This document shows positions 53,380 to 62,095 of a stretch of DNA of 64,000 nucleotides, piece after piece. The notes under the pieces are model-generated. The model saw only the letters and a list, made by a program, of their open reading frames with translations, was not told the DNA's origin and searched no databases. Position 1 is the first letter of the stretch; each line of letters starts with the position of its first letter. The position numbers and the translations under genes were made by a program. Origin of the DNA: Labilithrix sp. (lineage in GTDB: Bacteria > Myxococcota_A > Polyangia > Polyangiales > Polyangiaceae); the NCBI GenBank assembly GCA_019637225.1, contig JAHBWC010000011.1, positions 72,501 to 136,500 on the forward strand, read 5' to 3'.

Positions 53380-53486
53380 GATGGCTCGAGCACCGACTGT
53401 CGCAGCCGAGCGCCGTCGCACCTGCTTCTCACATCGCGGGCGCGCGCCTCGAGTGTCACCATGATGTGCCCGAGGACGAACCGAGC

Positions 53487-53900
53487 ATGAAGAGCCACAC
53501 CGAGTACTTCACCTTCAACACCAAGAAGAAGCGCGAGCTCGTCCACCTCACGCCCAAGCTCGAAGAGGTGCTCGAGCGCGCGAAGGTGGCCGAGGGTTTC
53601 ATGCTCGTCAGCGCGATGCACATCACGGCCGGCGTCTTCGTGAACGACGACGAGCCCGGACTCCACGACGACATCTGGAAGTGGCTCGAGGGGATCGCCC
53701 CGTTCAAGGAAGGCTACGCGCACCATCGCACCGGCGAGGACAACGGCGACGCCCACCTGAAGTCGCTGCTCATCCATCACGAGGTGATCGTGCCGATCAC
53801 GAAGGGGCGCCTCGATCTCGGGACCTGGCAGCGCGTCTTTTACGCCGAGTTCGACGGCCAGCGGAGCAAGCGGCTCATCGTCAAGGTCCTCGGGGAGTGA
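53487..53900 (+). CDS. yjbQ: YjbQ/UPF0047-family protein
   Basis: The 137-residue product covers the whole family fold. It has the block [26 protein letters not shown] (~43-68), the signature [38 protein letters not shown] (~83-120), and ends [17 protein letters not shown]. YjbQ proteins show weak thiamine-phosphate synthase activity in E. coli, but their native role is unsettled. The buried His and Glu/Asp residues are kept. It starts six bases before the next gene's ATG region and is probably co-transcribed with it. Confidence 0.9.
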   Translation: MKSHTEYFTFNTKKKRELVHLTPKLEEVLERAKVAEGFMLVSAMHITAGVFVNDDEPGLHDDIWKWLEGIAPFKEGYAHHRTGEDNGDAHLKSLLIHHEVIVPITKGRLDLGTWQRVFYAEFDGQRSKRLIVKVLGE

Positions 53901-53906
53901 CCGCCG

Positions 53907-55271
53907 ATGCGCCGCGCGCCTCTCCCGCTGCTCCTCCTCGGCTCGAGCCTCGTGACCGCGTGCGGCCCCGGCGGCGGCCGGCCCGAACGACCACCGTCGA
54001 CGACCGCGATAGACGCAGCGGCGTTCGACGCCCGCGAGGAGGAGATCCTGCGCGACCTCGGAGCGGTCGACCGGCGAATCGCGCAGCGTACGCGGGTCGC
54101 CCCATCGGAGGACGACCTCCGCCGCGTCACCATGGCCGCGGTCCTGCGCGAGGATCCCACCGTCGCGGTCGTCGACGGCGCGATCGATCCGTTCTCGTTC
54201 GACGCGCGCGCGCGCGGCCTCGCGATCGCCAAGCAGAAGATCGCGTCGCTCCCGGCCACGGCCCCGCCGGAGCGCGCAAGCGAGCGCGATCTGCTCGCGC
54301 GGCTCGTCGACGAGGAGGCGGCGCGCCTCGAGGAAGAGCGCGCCTTGCCGCGGTCGGCGAGCTCGCTCGTCCGCGCGATCGTGGCGACCTGGCAGGCGCC
54401 GAGGAGCGTCGCCGAGGCCGCCGACGCCGACCGCTGGCTGGCGCGGCGGCTCGCGGACCTGCGCGAGACGATGACGGAGCCCGCCCCCGCGAGCGCCCTC
54501 GACGTCGTCCGCGCGCGCGAGCTCGACGACGCGCTCGACGCGCTCGAGCGCATCGCGCCGGCGCCGGTGTTCATGCGGGCGACGCAGGAGCTCGTCCGCG
54601 TCCGCGAGGCGCTCGAGTCCGCGGCGTCGAAGCCGGCCGCCAAGGCGCAGTCGGAGTGGTCGATGATCGCTCCGCGCGCGCGTGCGCACCTCGGCACCGC
54701 GCAGTCTCCCGACGATCTCGCGCGCGAGCTCACGGCGGCCGCGGCCGATCTGCGCGCGCTCGCCGAAGAGGCCGTCGCGGCGGCGGGCCTCCGGCCCGAG
54801 TCGCTCGAGGCTACCCTCGAGAAGCAGGTCTTCGTGTCCGGCCCGTGCCTCGACGCCGTGCCCGGATCACGCGTCCGCTCGATGGCGGCTCCCCAGGAGC
54901 GCGAGCCGGCGTGCCATCTTCGCCACCTCGTGTCGCGCGCGGACGACGACGCCGCGCGCGCGATCGCCTTCGCGGCGATGCACGATCACGTCGCGGTCGC
55001 GTCGTGGGCGCTCGAGGTCGCGCGCGGCGCGGCGACCATCGCGGAGGCGGAGGGCCGGCATCGCCTCTTCGTCCCGGTCTCACCCGATACGCGCTCCCGC
55101 TACGAGCGGATCGCCCTGGCGCGTCCCGTGGCGGCGCTCGGCGCGGGCGAGGCGGTGCGCGTCCTGGTCGCCGGTGACCCTCGCACGCGCGCGCGCGCGT
55201 GGTCGTCGCTCGGCGACGTCCCGCTCGACGTCGCGCGACGCGAGCTCGGCGTCACGGCCCCGAAGCGCTGA
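53907..55271 (+). CDS. Helical lipoprotein of unknown function
   Basis: The 454-residue product starts seven bases after the yjbQ stop. It has a lipoprotein signal (PLPLLLLGSSLVTACGPG, Cys ~19). The remainder is Ala/Arg/Leu-rich and mostly helical, without clear repeats. A pair of cysteines lies in GPCLDAV and PACHLRHL (~315-345). No family is recognised. Close spacing to yjbQ suggests a shared mRNA that ends at the strong hairpin at 55276-55320. Confidence 0.72.
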   Translation: MRRAPLPLLLLGSSLVTACGPGGGRPERPPSTTAIDAAAFDAREEEILRDLGAVDRRIAQRTRVAPSEDDLRRVTMAAVLREDPTVAVVDGAIDPFSFDARARGLAIAKQKIASLPATAPPERASERDLLARLVDEEAARLEEERALPRSASSLVRAIVATWQAPRSVAEAADADRWLARRLADLRETMTEPAPASALDVVRARELDDALDALERIAPAPVFMRATQELVRVREALESAASKPAAKAQSEWSMIAPRARAHLGTAQSPDDLARELTAAAADLRALAEEAVAAAGLRPESLEATLEKQVFVSGPCLDAVPGSRVRSMAAPQEREPACHLRHLVSRADDDAARAIAFAAMHDHVAVASWALEVARGAATIAEAEGRHRLFVPVSPDTRSRYERIALARPVAALGAGEAVRVLVAGDPRTRARAWSSLGDVPLDVARRELGVTAPKR

Positions 55272-55275
55272 GCCG

Positions 55276-55320
55276 TCCTCGCGGAGACGCGGGCGCGACG
55301 CCGTCGCGTGACCGCGAGGA
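55276..55320. terminator. Bidirectional terminator hairpin between convergent genes
   Basis: TCCTCGCGG and CCGCGAGGA form a 9-bp outer stem. Inside it, ACGCG and CGCGT form an inner 5-bp stem after a two-base mismatch on each side. It starts five bases after the stop at 55271 and ends 14 bases before the stop at 55335 of the minus-strand gene. Confidence 0.62.
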
Positions 55321-55334
55321 TGCACGCCCGCCGA

Positions 55335-56408
55335 TCAGCCGCGGGGGCCGGCCGGGATCCCGCTCTTCGAGACCTTCGCGAGCTTCTCTTCGACGAGCAT
55401 GTCCGCGATGCGGTAGGTCGGCGTGCCGGTCTTGGCGCTCCGATCGGCGATCTCGAAGATCGTGTCGAAGATCTTCATCGTGTTCTCGCGCGACTTGGCC
55501 GCGTCGTAACCGACGACCTCCTGCGCGACGTTGACGAGGCCGCCGGCGTTGATCGCGTAGTCGGGCGCGTAGAGGATGCCGCGCGCGTGGAGGTCGTCGC
55601 CGTGACGCGGCTGCGCGAGCTGGTTGTTCGCCGCGCCCGCCACGATGCGCGCCTTGATGCGCGGGATGCTGGTGTCGTTGAGCGCCGAGCCGAGGGCGCA
55701 CGGGGCGATGACGTCGCACGGGATCTCGAAGATCTCGGCGAGGGGAACGATGACCGCGCCGAACTCGCGCTGGGCGCGCTCGGCCTTCAGCGGATCGACG
55801 TCGGCGACGGAGATCTTCGCGCCCTGGGCGTGGAGCTCCTTGCAGAGGTGGTAGCCGACGTGGCCGACGCCCTGGACGGCGACGTGGACGCCGTCGAGCG
55901 AATCGCGCTTCATGTCGAACTTCACGCACGCCTCGATGCCGCGACGAACGCCGAGGGCCGTGAAGGGCGACGGATCGCCCGAACCGCCGTGCGAGGGGCC
56001 GACGCCGGTGACGTGCTTCGTCACCGTGCGAATGACCTCCATGTCCTCGAGGCCGGTGCCGCTGTCTTCTGCGGTGATGTAGTGACCGCCGAGGTCATCG
56101 ATGAACTTGCCGAAGGCGCGGAACATCGCGACGCGGTCGAAGTGCTGCTTCGGCCGGATGAGCACGCTCTTGCCGCCGCCGTGGGCGAGGCCGGCGAGCG
56201 CCGCCTTGTAGGTCATGCCCCGCGCGAGGCGGAGCGCGTCGACGACGGCGTCCTCGTCGGTGTCGTAGGGGAGGAAGCGACAGCCGCCGAGGGCGGGGCC
56301 AAGGCGCGAGTCGTGGATCGCCACGATCGCCTTCAGCCCGCTCGCCTTGTCGTGCTTGAAATGAACCTCGCCGTAGTCGTACGCCCGAAGATGTCCGAAT
56401 AGATCCAT
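55335..56408 (-). CDS. Leucine (branched-chain amino acid) dehydrogenase
   Basis: The enzyme deaminates leucine or related amino acids with NAD to 2-oxo acids. From ATG 56408 (ACGAGGA upstream) it has 357 residues, normal for leucine dehydrogenase. The substrate domain has GPALGGCRFLPYDTDEDAVVDALRLARGMTYKAALAGLAHGGGKSV, with the catalytic Lys in MTYKAA (~69-80) and the GGGKSV loop. The NAD domain has the Rossmann motif VQGVGHVGYHL (~180). The family choice between Leu, Phe and Val dehydrogenase rests on length and overall resemblance. A longer reading frame upstream adds no family sequence. Confidence 0.9.
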   Translation of the reverse strand: MDLFGHLRAYDYGEVHFKHDKASGLKAIVAIHDSRLGPALGGCRFLPYDTDEDAVVDALRLARGMTYKAALAGLAHGGGKSVLIRPKQHFDRVAMFRAFGKFIDDLGGHYITAEDSGTGLEDMEVIRTVTKHVTGVGPSHGGSGDPSPFTALGVRRGIEACVKFDMKRDSLDGVHVAVQGVGHVGYHLCKELHAQGAKISVADVDPLKAERAQREFGAVIVPLAEIFEIPCDVIAPCALGSALNDTSIPRIKARIVAGAANNQLAQPRHGDDLHARGILYAPDYAINAGGLVNVAQEVVGYDAAKSRENTMKIFDTIFEIADRSAKTGTPTYRIADMLVEEKLAKVSKSGIPAGPRG

Positions 56409-56538
56409 CGCGCGATCCTCGTAGCACAGACGAGGCGCGGCCTGGCAAGCGCCGGTTTCGTGATGCAGCGCGCCGTAACGCACCGACCGGCGAGCGCCGC
56501 GTCACGAGCCGGCGCGCGCGTCCTGCGCGGCGGCGGCC

Positions 56539-56556
56539 CGATCGATCGATCGATCG
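56539..56556. repeat. Tetranucleotide CGAT repeat in divergent promoter region
   Basis: Four CGAT units plus CG lie in the 288-base region between the leucine dehydrogenase and subtilase genes. The tract is self-complementary. Confidence 0.85.
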
Positions 56557-56696
56557 CTCCGCGACCCCGTCGTCCGCGGCTCACCTGCTGTCGAGCTCAC
56601 GCGCGCGAGACCTCGACGTCTGCGCCTGCCGGCACGTCGACTGCTTCGCCGGACCGCCATGATCGCCGGCTCGACTCGACCGCACCGCGAGGCTCG

Positions 56697-57941
56697 ATGA
56701 CTCGCCACTCCCTCGCCTCCGCGCTCGCGTCCGCGAGCCTCACGGTCCTCGTCGCTTGCGACGACTCGCCGCCCGAGCCGGGCGCCGAGCCACGCCGGAA
56801 CGCGGACGACGACGGCACGGCCGCCTCCGATCCGTCCTTGCCCGGCCAGGACGCACCGGGTCACGGTGCGACACCGCCCGAGGGAAGTCGGGCGTGCGCG
56901 TCGGACGTCTCGATGCCGCTCGGCAACTCGTACGCGGCGCTCTCGTGCCTCCCACAGCTCGACGAGATCGGCTACTGGCGATCGGCGCGCGAGTGGTCGA
57001 CCTACGACGACGTCCCGGTCTCGGTCGCGGTGCTCGACCTGTCGTTCCTCGCCGACCACCCCGACATCCGCGGCGCCGTCGACATGACGTGGAACTTCAT
57101 GCAAGACGGCTGCACGTCGTTCGAGCAGGGAAAGGGCGACTGCACGAGGGTCGCGCCGATCGTCCCGCGCCCTCCCGCTCCACCGGCGGTCGGCGAGCGG
57201 CAGATCATGCTGATCCACGGCACGATGATCGCCGGCGTCATCGCCGGTCGCGGCGCGCCCGGTACGGGCGTCGTCGGCGTAAATCCGTCCGCGAGGCTCG
57301 AGCTGCTCGTCCGCGACGCGAACACGAACAACCTCTCGGCGCTGCGCTTCGCGGTCGAGCGGCACGTCGACGTCATCTCGATGAGCTGGCCGCTCGGAGC
57401 GCAGGCCGGCGACAAGGACGTGCCCGAGTTCAAGGAGCTGCTCGAGACCGCGACCGGGCAAGGGACCGTCATCGTGATGGCGGCCGGCAACTCGAAGCTC
57501 GACGTCGATCGGCGCGCGGTCTACCCCACGCGTTACTCGGCGATCCCCGGCGTCATCGCCGTCGGGTCGATCGACCTGAACGGCGACTTCTTCGCGCAGT
57601 TCTCGAACTACGGGCCGTCGTACGTCGACCTCGGCGCGCCGGGCACGGCCGCGTCCGCCGGCGGTGACTTCGAGCGAGGGCGCTACAGCGTGCAGATCGG
57701 GACGTCGTACTCCGGCCCGATGGTCGCTGGCGCCGCGTCACGCGTCATCCAGTACCTCAAGCGGCACAGCACGAGCTACACGGCCGCCGACGTCGAGCGG
57801 CTCGTCGTCGAAGGATCGCGGAAGAGCCCGAACCTCGTCCCTTACTTCAGGGAAGGGCGACGCCTCGACATGACGTCGCTCCTCGCCCACCTGAAGTCGG
57901 CGCAGCTCCGAGCCGCCGCTCTCGGCGGCGCCACGCCGTAA
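56697..57941 (+). CDS. Subtilisin-like (S8) protease lipoprotein
   Basis: ATG 56697 gives a 414-residue product with a lipoprotein signal (ALASASLTVLVACDDS, Cys ~21); the open frame upstream of it has no signal. After an Asp/Pro-rich spacer the S8 domain starts near residue 85. The catalytic Asp is in VAVLDLSFLADHPDI (~115), where the usual DTG or DSG reads DLS. The His is in LIHGTMIAGVIAG (~178) and the Ser in GTSYSGPMVAG (~345). The oxyanion Asn is in VIVMAAGNSK (~270). There is no clear propeptide domain. It ends three bases from the convergent DUF4340 gene. Confidence 0.88.
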   Translation: MTRHSLASALASASLTVLVACDDSPPEPGAEPRRNADDDGTAASDPSLPGQDAPGHGATPPEGSRACASDVSMPLGNSYAALSCLPQLDEIGYWRSAREWSTYDDVPVSVAVLDLSFLADHPDIRGAVDMTWNFMQDGCTSFEQGKGDCTRVAPIVPRPPAPPAVGERQIMLIHGTMIAGVIAGRGAPGTGVVGVNPSARLELLVRDANTNNLSALRFAVERHVDVISMSWPLGAQAGDKDVPEFKELLETATGQGTVIVMAAGNSKLDVDRRAVYPTRYSAIPGVIAVGSIDLNGDFFAQFSNYGPSYVDLGAPGTAASAGGDFERGRYSVQIGTSYSGPMVAGAASRVIQYLKRHSTSYTAADVERLVVEGSRKSPNLVPYFREGRRLDMTSLLAHLKSAQLRAAALGGATP

Positions 57942-57944
57942 GGC

Positions 57945-59003
57945 TCAGTGACCGTGGCCGTCGTCGTCGCCGTGGCCCATGCCCGGCGGCATGCCGTGGG
58001 GCATTCCGGGGATGCTCGGCATGTCGAGCTTCTTCGGCCCGTCGCCGGCGCCCGCGTCGGGCGACTTCTGGAACTTCGCGACCTCGGCCGTGGCCCAGTC
58101 CGCCGAGTACGACGCGATGCTGTAGATCGTGTCCGAGCCCTCTTTGACCGCCCAGCGGTTGGTGCCGGTCGACACGCCGCCGACCTTCACCACGAACTTG
58201 CCGGCGTTGTCCTTGAGCTGGATGGTGACCGTCGACTCCGGCGCGTCGAGGCCGGTGTCCGCGGTCGTCTTGCCGTCGCCGAAGTCGTCGGCCGTGAGCG
58301 CCTTGAACGCGCGGACCGCGTCCTTGACCTTCTCCTCGTCGAAGCGCTCGATGGGCCGGCCCTTCCAGGTGCCCGACCACTTGTCGCCTTCCTTCGTGAA
58401 GGACAGCTGACCGTCCTTCTTCTCGATGACGAGGCCGTTGGCGTTCTGGTCGTCGAACTTGAGGATCTCGGTCTCGCGGAAGCCCTTCGGCTCGCGCGTG
58501 TAGAGGTAGCTCGAGTACCCCGTGACGGCGTAGATACCCGGCTTGCCGTCGACCATCGCCATCTGGCCGCGCTGGCCCGAGCTGCCGAAGGTGAGGTCGA
58601 CCTTCTTCTCGCCGCCCTTCTCCGCGACGACGTGGACGCCCTTCTCGGCGACGAAGTCGTAGTCCTTCTTCGAGTCCTCGGAGGCCGTGGAGACGATGAC
58701 CTCCTTGGCCTTGAGGTCCTTCAGGTTCTTCACGAGCTGGTCGACGTTGCCCTGGTTGGCCGGAGCCTCCACGGGCTTGGTCATCGCCCACTTGTCGCCC
58801 TTCTTCTCGAGGACGATCTCGCCCTTGTCGCCGTTCTTGATCGTGACCTTGTCGATCTCGTCCGGCGCCTTGATCTCGGGCAGCTCCGCGCTCGTCGTCG
58901 ACGAGGTCCCGATCTTCGCGTCCTTGTCCTTCGCGTAGTAGATGGCGCCGCCGAGCGCGGCGAGGACGAGGACACCTGCGTACAGCTTCGTGCTCTGGCT
59001 CAT
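57945..59003 (-). CDS. DUF4340 protein of the GldG-type ABC operon
   Basis: The 352-residue product has one N-terminal membrane helix (~7-24) and a periplasmic part made of repeated beta/alpha units. Examples are IDKVTIKNGDKGEIVLEKKGDKWAMTKPVEAPANQGNVDQLVKNL and the similar later unit NANGLVIEKKDGQLSFTKEGDKWSG, the pattern of DUF4340. The C-terminus is a Met/Pro/Gly/His-rich tail (MPHGMPPGMGHGDDDGHGH) that could bind metal ions. It is the last of four genes in the operon and lies 35 bases after the GldG-like gene. The family's function is not established. Confidence 0.85.
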   Translation of the reverse strand: MSQSTKLYAGVLVLAALGGAIYYAKDKDAKIGTSSTTSAELPEIKAPDEIDKVTIKNGDKGEIVLEKKGDKWAMTKPVEAPANQGNVDQLVKNLKDLKAKEVIVSTASEDSKKDYDFVAEKGVHVVAEKGGEKKVDLTFGSSGQRGQMAMVDGKPGIYAVTGYSSYLYTREPKGFRETEILKFDDQNANGLVIEKKDGQLSFTKEGDKWSGTWKGRPIERFDEEKVKDAVRAFKALTADDFGDGKTTADTGLDAPESTVTIQLKDNAGKFVVKVGGVSTGTNRWAVKEGSDTIYSIASYSADWATAEVAKFQKSPDAGAGDGPKKLDMPSIPGMPHGMPPGMGHGDDDGHGH

Positions 59004-59038
59004 GGTTTGGCTAGGCTATCTCGGGGTCGGGGACAGGG

Positions 59039-60892
59039 TCAGGCAGCGAGGAGGTCGACGTTCTGGCGGCGCGCCTCGCGGATGCGCCAGAGGACGAGGC
59101 CGAGGCCGACGAACAGGACCGGGATGCCGAGGGTCATCGTGCCCTCGATCCAGTACTGGCGCGTCTTGCGCTCCTTCTTGATGCGGTCCTCTTCCTTCTT
59201 GAGCTGCTCCTCCGTCATCTCTTCGCCCGCCTTGGGCTTGACGACGTCGCCGTAGGCGAGGTTCGGCTCCATGAGGATCTTGGCGCTCGCGGCGAGGAGG
59301 TCGACGTCGCCCGTCATCCAGTCGAGGAGGTTCTTCGTCTGGAGGATGAACGTCGTGCCGATCAGCTGGACGTACGGTCCGGCGATCGCGTTGAGGAACT
59401 CGTCGCCGCCGCCGCCGGGCATCATCATGCCCATCTGGCCCATGTCGGGGCCCGCGCCGGAGCGGACGAACGGGTTCGCGAAGAACTGCGCCGACGAGAT
59501 GACGAGCACGCGCGCGTTGTTCGTCGACTCGGCGGGCGTCTCGACGCCCATCTTGTCGCCCTCGGGGAACGCGGTCTTGAGCTTGCCCTCCGCGGCCGCG
59601 GCGATGGCGTGCTGCTGGAAGTTGCCCTTCGGGCGCCACTGGCGCGCCGGCTTGAGGTCGACGGTGTCGCCGGTCTCGGTGATCGCCGCGGGCGTCGAGT
59701 GCGCGATGACGCGCAGCTTGTCGCCGAGCTGGGGCTGCTTGTCCTTCTTCAGCGTGAGCGACGAGGCGAACGGGAACGACGCCTGCGGGATGCGGAAGAA
59801 CGCGGCGAAGCTCGTGTCGAGCAGGACTTCCTCGCCGGTGAAGCGGCTGTCCTCGCGGACGTCGAGCACCTGCGGGAAGATCATCGTGCGCGGTCCGGTG
59901 AGCGTGTCGACGCGGACGCGGAACGGGCGGCCGAACTCGAGGACGACGTCCTTGTTCATGCCGATGCCGTAGCCCTCGAGGAGCTTCTCGAGGCCGTGCG
60001 TGTTCAGCGAGGCGTTCATCGTCGGGTCGCCGGCCTTCACGTTGACCGCGCTGGCGAGCACCGCGAGGCTCTTGCCGCGCATGACGAACTGGTCGATGCG
60101 GCGGAGCTCCTTCTCGGTGAGCTCCTTGCCCGGCTGCGTGATGAGCAGACCGTCGAGGTCCTCTTCGACCTCGGCGTCGCCGTTCTTCAGGTCGACTTCC
60201 TTGATTTCGTAGAACGGAAAGTACTGGCCGATGATCCCCTGGATCGTCGGGCCGCCCTGCCGGCCGCCGCCGGGGACGAGGTTCGCGTCCGAGAGCTTCA
60301 GCTCGTCGTGGCCCGTGAGGACGCCGAGCTTGTGCTTCGTCTTGTCGCCCGCGTCCTTCAGCTCGCGAATCTTGTTCGTGATCCAGAACTCGAGGCCGGT
60401 GTTGTTGTCCGGGGAGAGGACCGGGATCTTCTCGCGCTGCGTCTTGTAGGTGAAGACGAGGCCCATGTAGCCCTGCGCGACCTCGGCCTTGTCCTCGGTC
60501 TCCGAGCCCTCGATGCGCTGCAGCTTCTGGAGCCCGGCCTCCTCGGCCTTCTTGCGCTCCTCTTCCGTCTTCGGCTCGATGATCGTGTAGTCGAACTTGC
60601 CGGCGCCCTTCTCCTTGTACTGCTGGAGCAGATCGCGGAGATCGCGGACGAAGGCGTCGAGCTTGGGCAGGCCGCGCGTGACGTACGCCTCGACCTGGAT
60701 CTTCTCGCCGTCCTTGATCGAGCGGATGAGGCGCCCGCTGCCTTCCGACAGCGTGTACTTCTCCGCCTTCGTCATGTCCGCGCGCCAGTACATGAAGTAG
60801 CTGAGCGTGTTCACGGCGACGACGATCGCAGCGAGGATGAAAAGCAGGGCGCCGCTCTCGGTCGCCGCCTTCTTCTTGCGTTCCATGGCCAT
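59039..60892 (-). CDS. GldG-family ABC transporter component
   Basis: The 617-residue product has a membrane helix near the start (~16-38) and another at the C-terminus (~580-600). A large periplasmic region lies between. That region contains the GldG/ABC-type-uncharacterised domain: YTLSEGSGRLIRSIKDGEKIQVEAYVTRGLPKLD (~46-80), KLGVLTGHDELK (~187) and LDGLLITQPGKELTEKELRRIDQFVMRGKSL (~240). In Bacteroidetes GldG acts with the GldA/GldF ABC proteins in gliding; in other phyla the role is unknown. It sits between the permease and the DUF4340 gene, which supports a four-part complex. Confidence 0.87.
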   Translation of the reverse strand: MAMERKKKAATESGALLFILAAIVVAVNTLSYFMYWRADMTKAEKYTLSEGSGRLIRSIKDGEKIQVEAYVTRGLPKLDAFVRDLRDLLQQYKEKGAGKFDYTIIEPKTEEERKKAEEAGLQKLQRIEGSETEDKAEVAQGYMGLVFTYKTQREKIPVLSPDNNTGLEFWITNKIRELKDAGDKTKHKLGVLTGHDELKLSDANLVPGGGRQGGPTIQGIIGQYFPFYEIKEVDLKNGDAEVEEDLDGLLITQPGKELTEKELRRIDQFVMRGKSLAVLASAVNVKAGDPTMNASLNTHGLEKLLEGYGIGMNKDVVLEFGRPFRVRVDTLTGPRTMIFPQVLDVREDSRFTGEEVLLDTSFAAFFRIPQASFPFASSLTLKKDKQPQLGDKLRVIAHSTPAAITETGDTVDLKPARQWRPKGNFQQHAIAAAAEGKLKTAFPEGDKMGVETPAESTNNARVLVISSAQFFANPFVRSGAGPDMGQMGMMMPGGGGDEFLNAIAGPYVQLIGTTFILQTKNLLDWMTGDVDLLAASAKILMEPNLAYGDVVKPKAGEEMTEEQLKKEEDRIKKERKTRQYWIEGTMTLGIPVLFVGLGLVLWRIREARRQNVDLLAA

Positions 60893-60972
60893 GGTTTCGG
60901 TTTGCCTTGTGGAGCCGAATGAATCTGTTGAGTCGCGAGCGAGTCCGTCGAGTCAGCGCCGAACGGCGCGGC

Positions 60973-61956
60973 TCAGGACCACTTCCGCCGCTCGAGCGCG
61001 TGGAACGCGACGACGAGGCAGAGGACGGCGATCGACACGAAGTAGACGATCGCGCGGCTGTCGAGGAGGCCGCGCGCGAAGGGCTCGAAGCGCGACTGGA
61101 GGCTGATGAAGGAGATCGCGTCGCCGGGCCAGCCCTGGAGCGACTCGACCGCGCTCAGCGTGCCGAGCGCGTAGATGCCCGTCAGCGTGAGCATCGTCGC
61201 GAAGAACGAGAGGATCTGGCTCTCCGTGAAGCTCGAGTACATGAGGCCCACGGCCGTCCCCGTCGCCGACAGGAAGAAGAGGCCGCTCATGCCGACCCAG
61301 AACGCGCCCCAATCGAGCTCGCCGAGGTGCCACGGCCACTTGAACATGGCGATCGGGTAGAGCACGACGAGGCCGAGCTGCACCGTCACGATCGCGAGCG
61401 CGGCGAAGTACTTGCCGAGGATGACCTCGCTGTCCTTCACGGGCATCGTGATGAGCAGCTCGATCGTGCCGACGCGCTTCTCGTCCGAGAGCGCGCGCAT
61501 CGTGAACAGCGGGATCACGAGGAAGCAGAGCGCGAACGGCAGGAAGTCGAACATGCGCTGCATCGTGACGCGGTCGACCTGCCAGAACCCGCCCTTGTAC
61601 ATGTAGAAGAACAGGCCGAGGCCCACCATGCTCGCCGAGATCACGATGTACGTGATGACCGAGTTGAAGTAGGCGGCGAGCTCGCGGCGCGTGATCGTCC
61701 AGGTCATCGCGAGGGAGCTCGGGCGATCGAGGGCGGCCTTCTCCTTCGGCGAAGCGTCGATCATCGACATCGGCTTGGTCGCCGCGTCGCTGCTCGCGCC
61801 GTCGTCGTCGCCGTCGTCGCCGTCGTCCGAGTCGCCGGAGCCAGAGTCGGAGTCGCGCTCCTCCTCTTCCTCCTCGTCCTCGTCACGTTCCTCGGCCTCC
61901 TCGGCGGCGCGGGACTTTTCCTTCGTGGCCTTCTCGATGGTGCTCTCGCTGCTCAT
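60973..61956 (-). CDS. ABC-2-type permease (GldF-like)
   Basis: The 327-residue product begins MSSESTIEKATKEK at ATG 61956, which overlaps the stop of the ATPase gene (ATGA). Residues ~15-60 form a strongly acidic Glu/Asp/Ser tract. Six membrane helices follow from ~105: near 100-120, 135-155, 180-200, 215-240, 245-265 and 300-320. The block TRRELAAYFNSVITYIVIS and MRALSDEKRVGTIELLITMPVKDSEVILGKYFAALAI are typical of ABC-2 permeases. The substrate is unknown. The stop is 80 bases before the GldG-like start. Confidence 0.88.
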   Translation of the reverse strand: MSSESTIEKATKEKSRAAEEAEERDEDEEEEEERDSDSGSGDSDDGDDGDDDGASSDAATKPMSMIDASPKEKAALDRPSSLAMTWTITRRELAAYFNSVITYIVISASMVGLGLFFYMYKGGFWQVDRVTMQRMFDFLPFALCFLVIPLFTMRALSDEKRVGTIELLITMPVKDSEVILGKYFAALAIVTVQLGLVVLYPIAMFKWPWHLGELDWGAFWVGMSGLFFLSATGTAVGLMYSSFTESQILSFFATMLTLTGIYALGTLSAVESLQGWPGDAISFISLQSRFEPFARGLLDSRAIVYFVSIAVLCLVVAFHALERRKWS

Positions 61957-62095
61957 CGCTTGTTCCTCTTCCCGTCGTCGTCCGAATCGGAGTCGTCCGA
62001 ATCCGAGTCCTCGTCGTCGTCCGACTCGTCCTCGTCCTCGTCCTCGTCGTCCTCGTCCTCCTCTTCGTCGCGGGCGCGGCGATCGTCGTCCTTCA
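61791..62095 (-). repeat. Acid-coding low-complexity DNA across the ATPase-permease junction
   Basis: GAG/GAC-rich triplet tracts code for Asp/Glu/Ser runs in the C-terminus of the ATPase (62095-61970) and in the N-terminus of the permease (61917-61791), with the overlapping start/stop between them. Confidence 0.8.
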
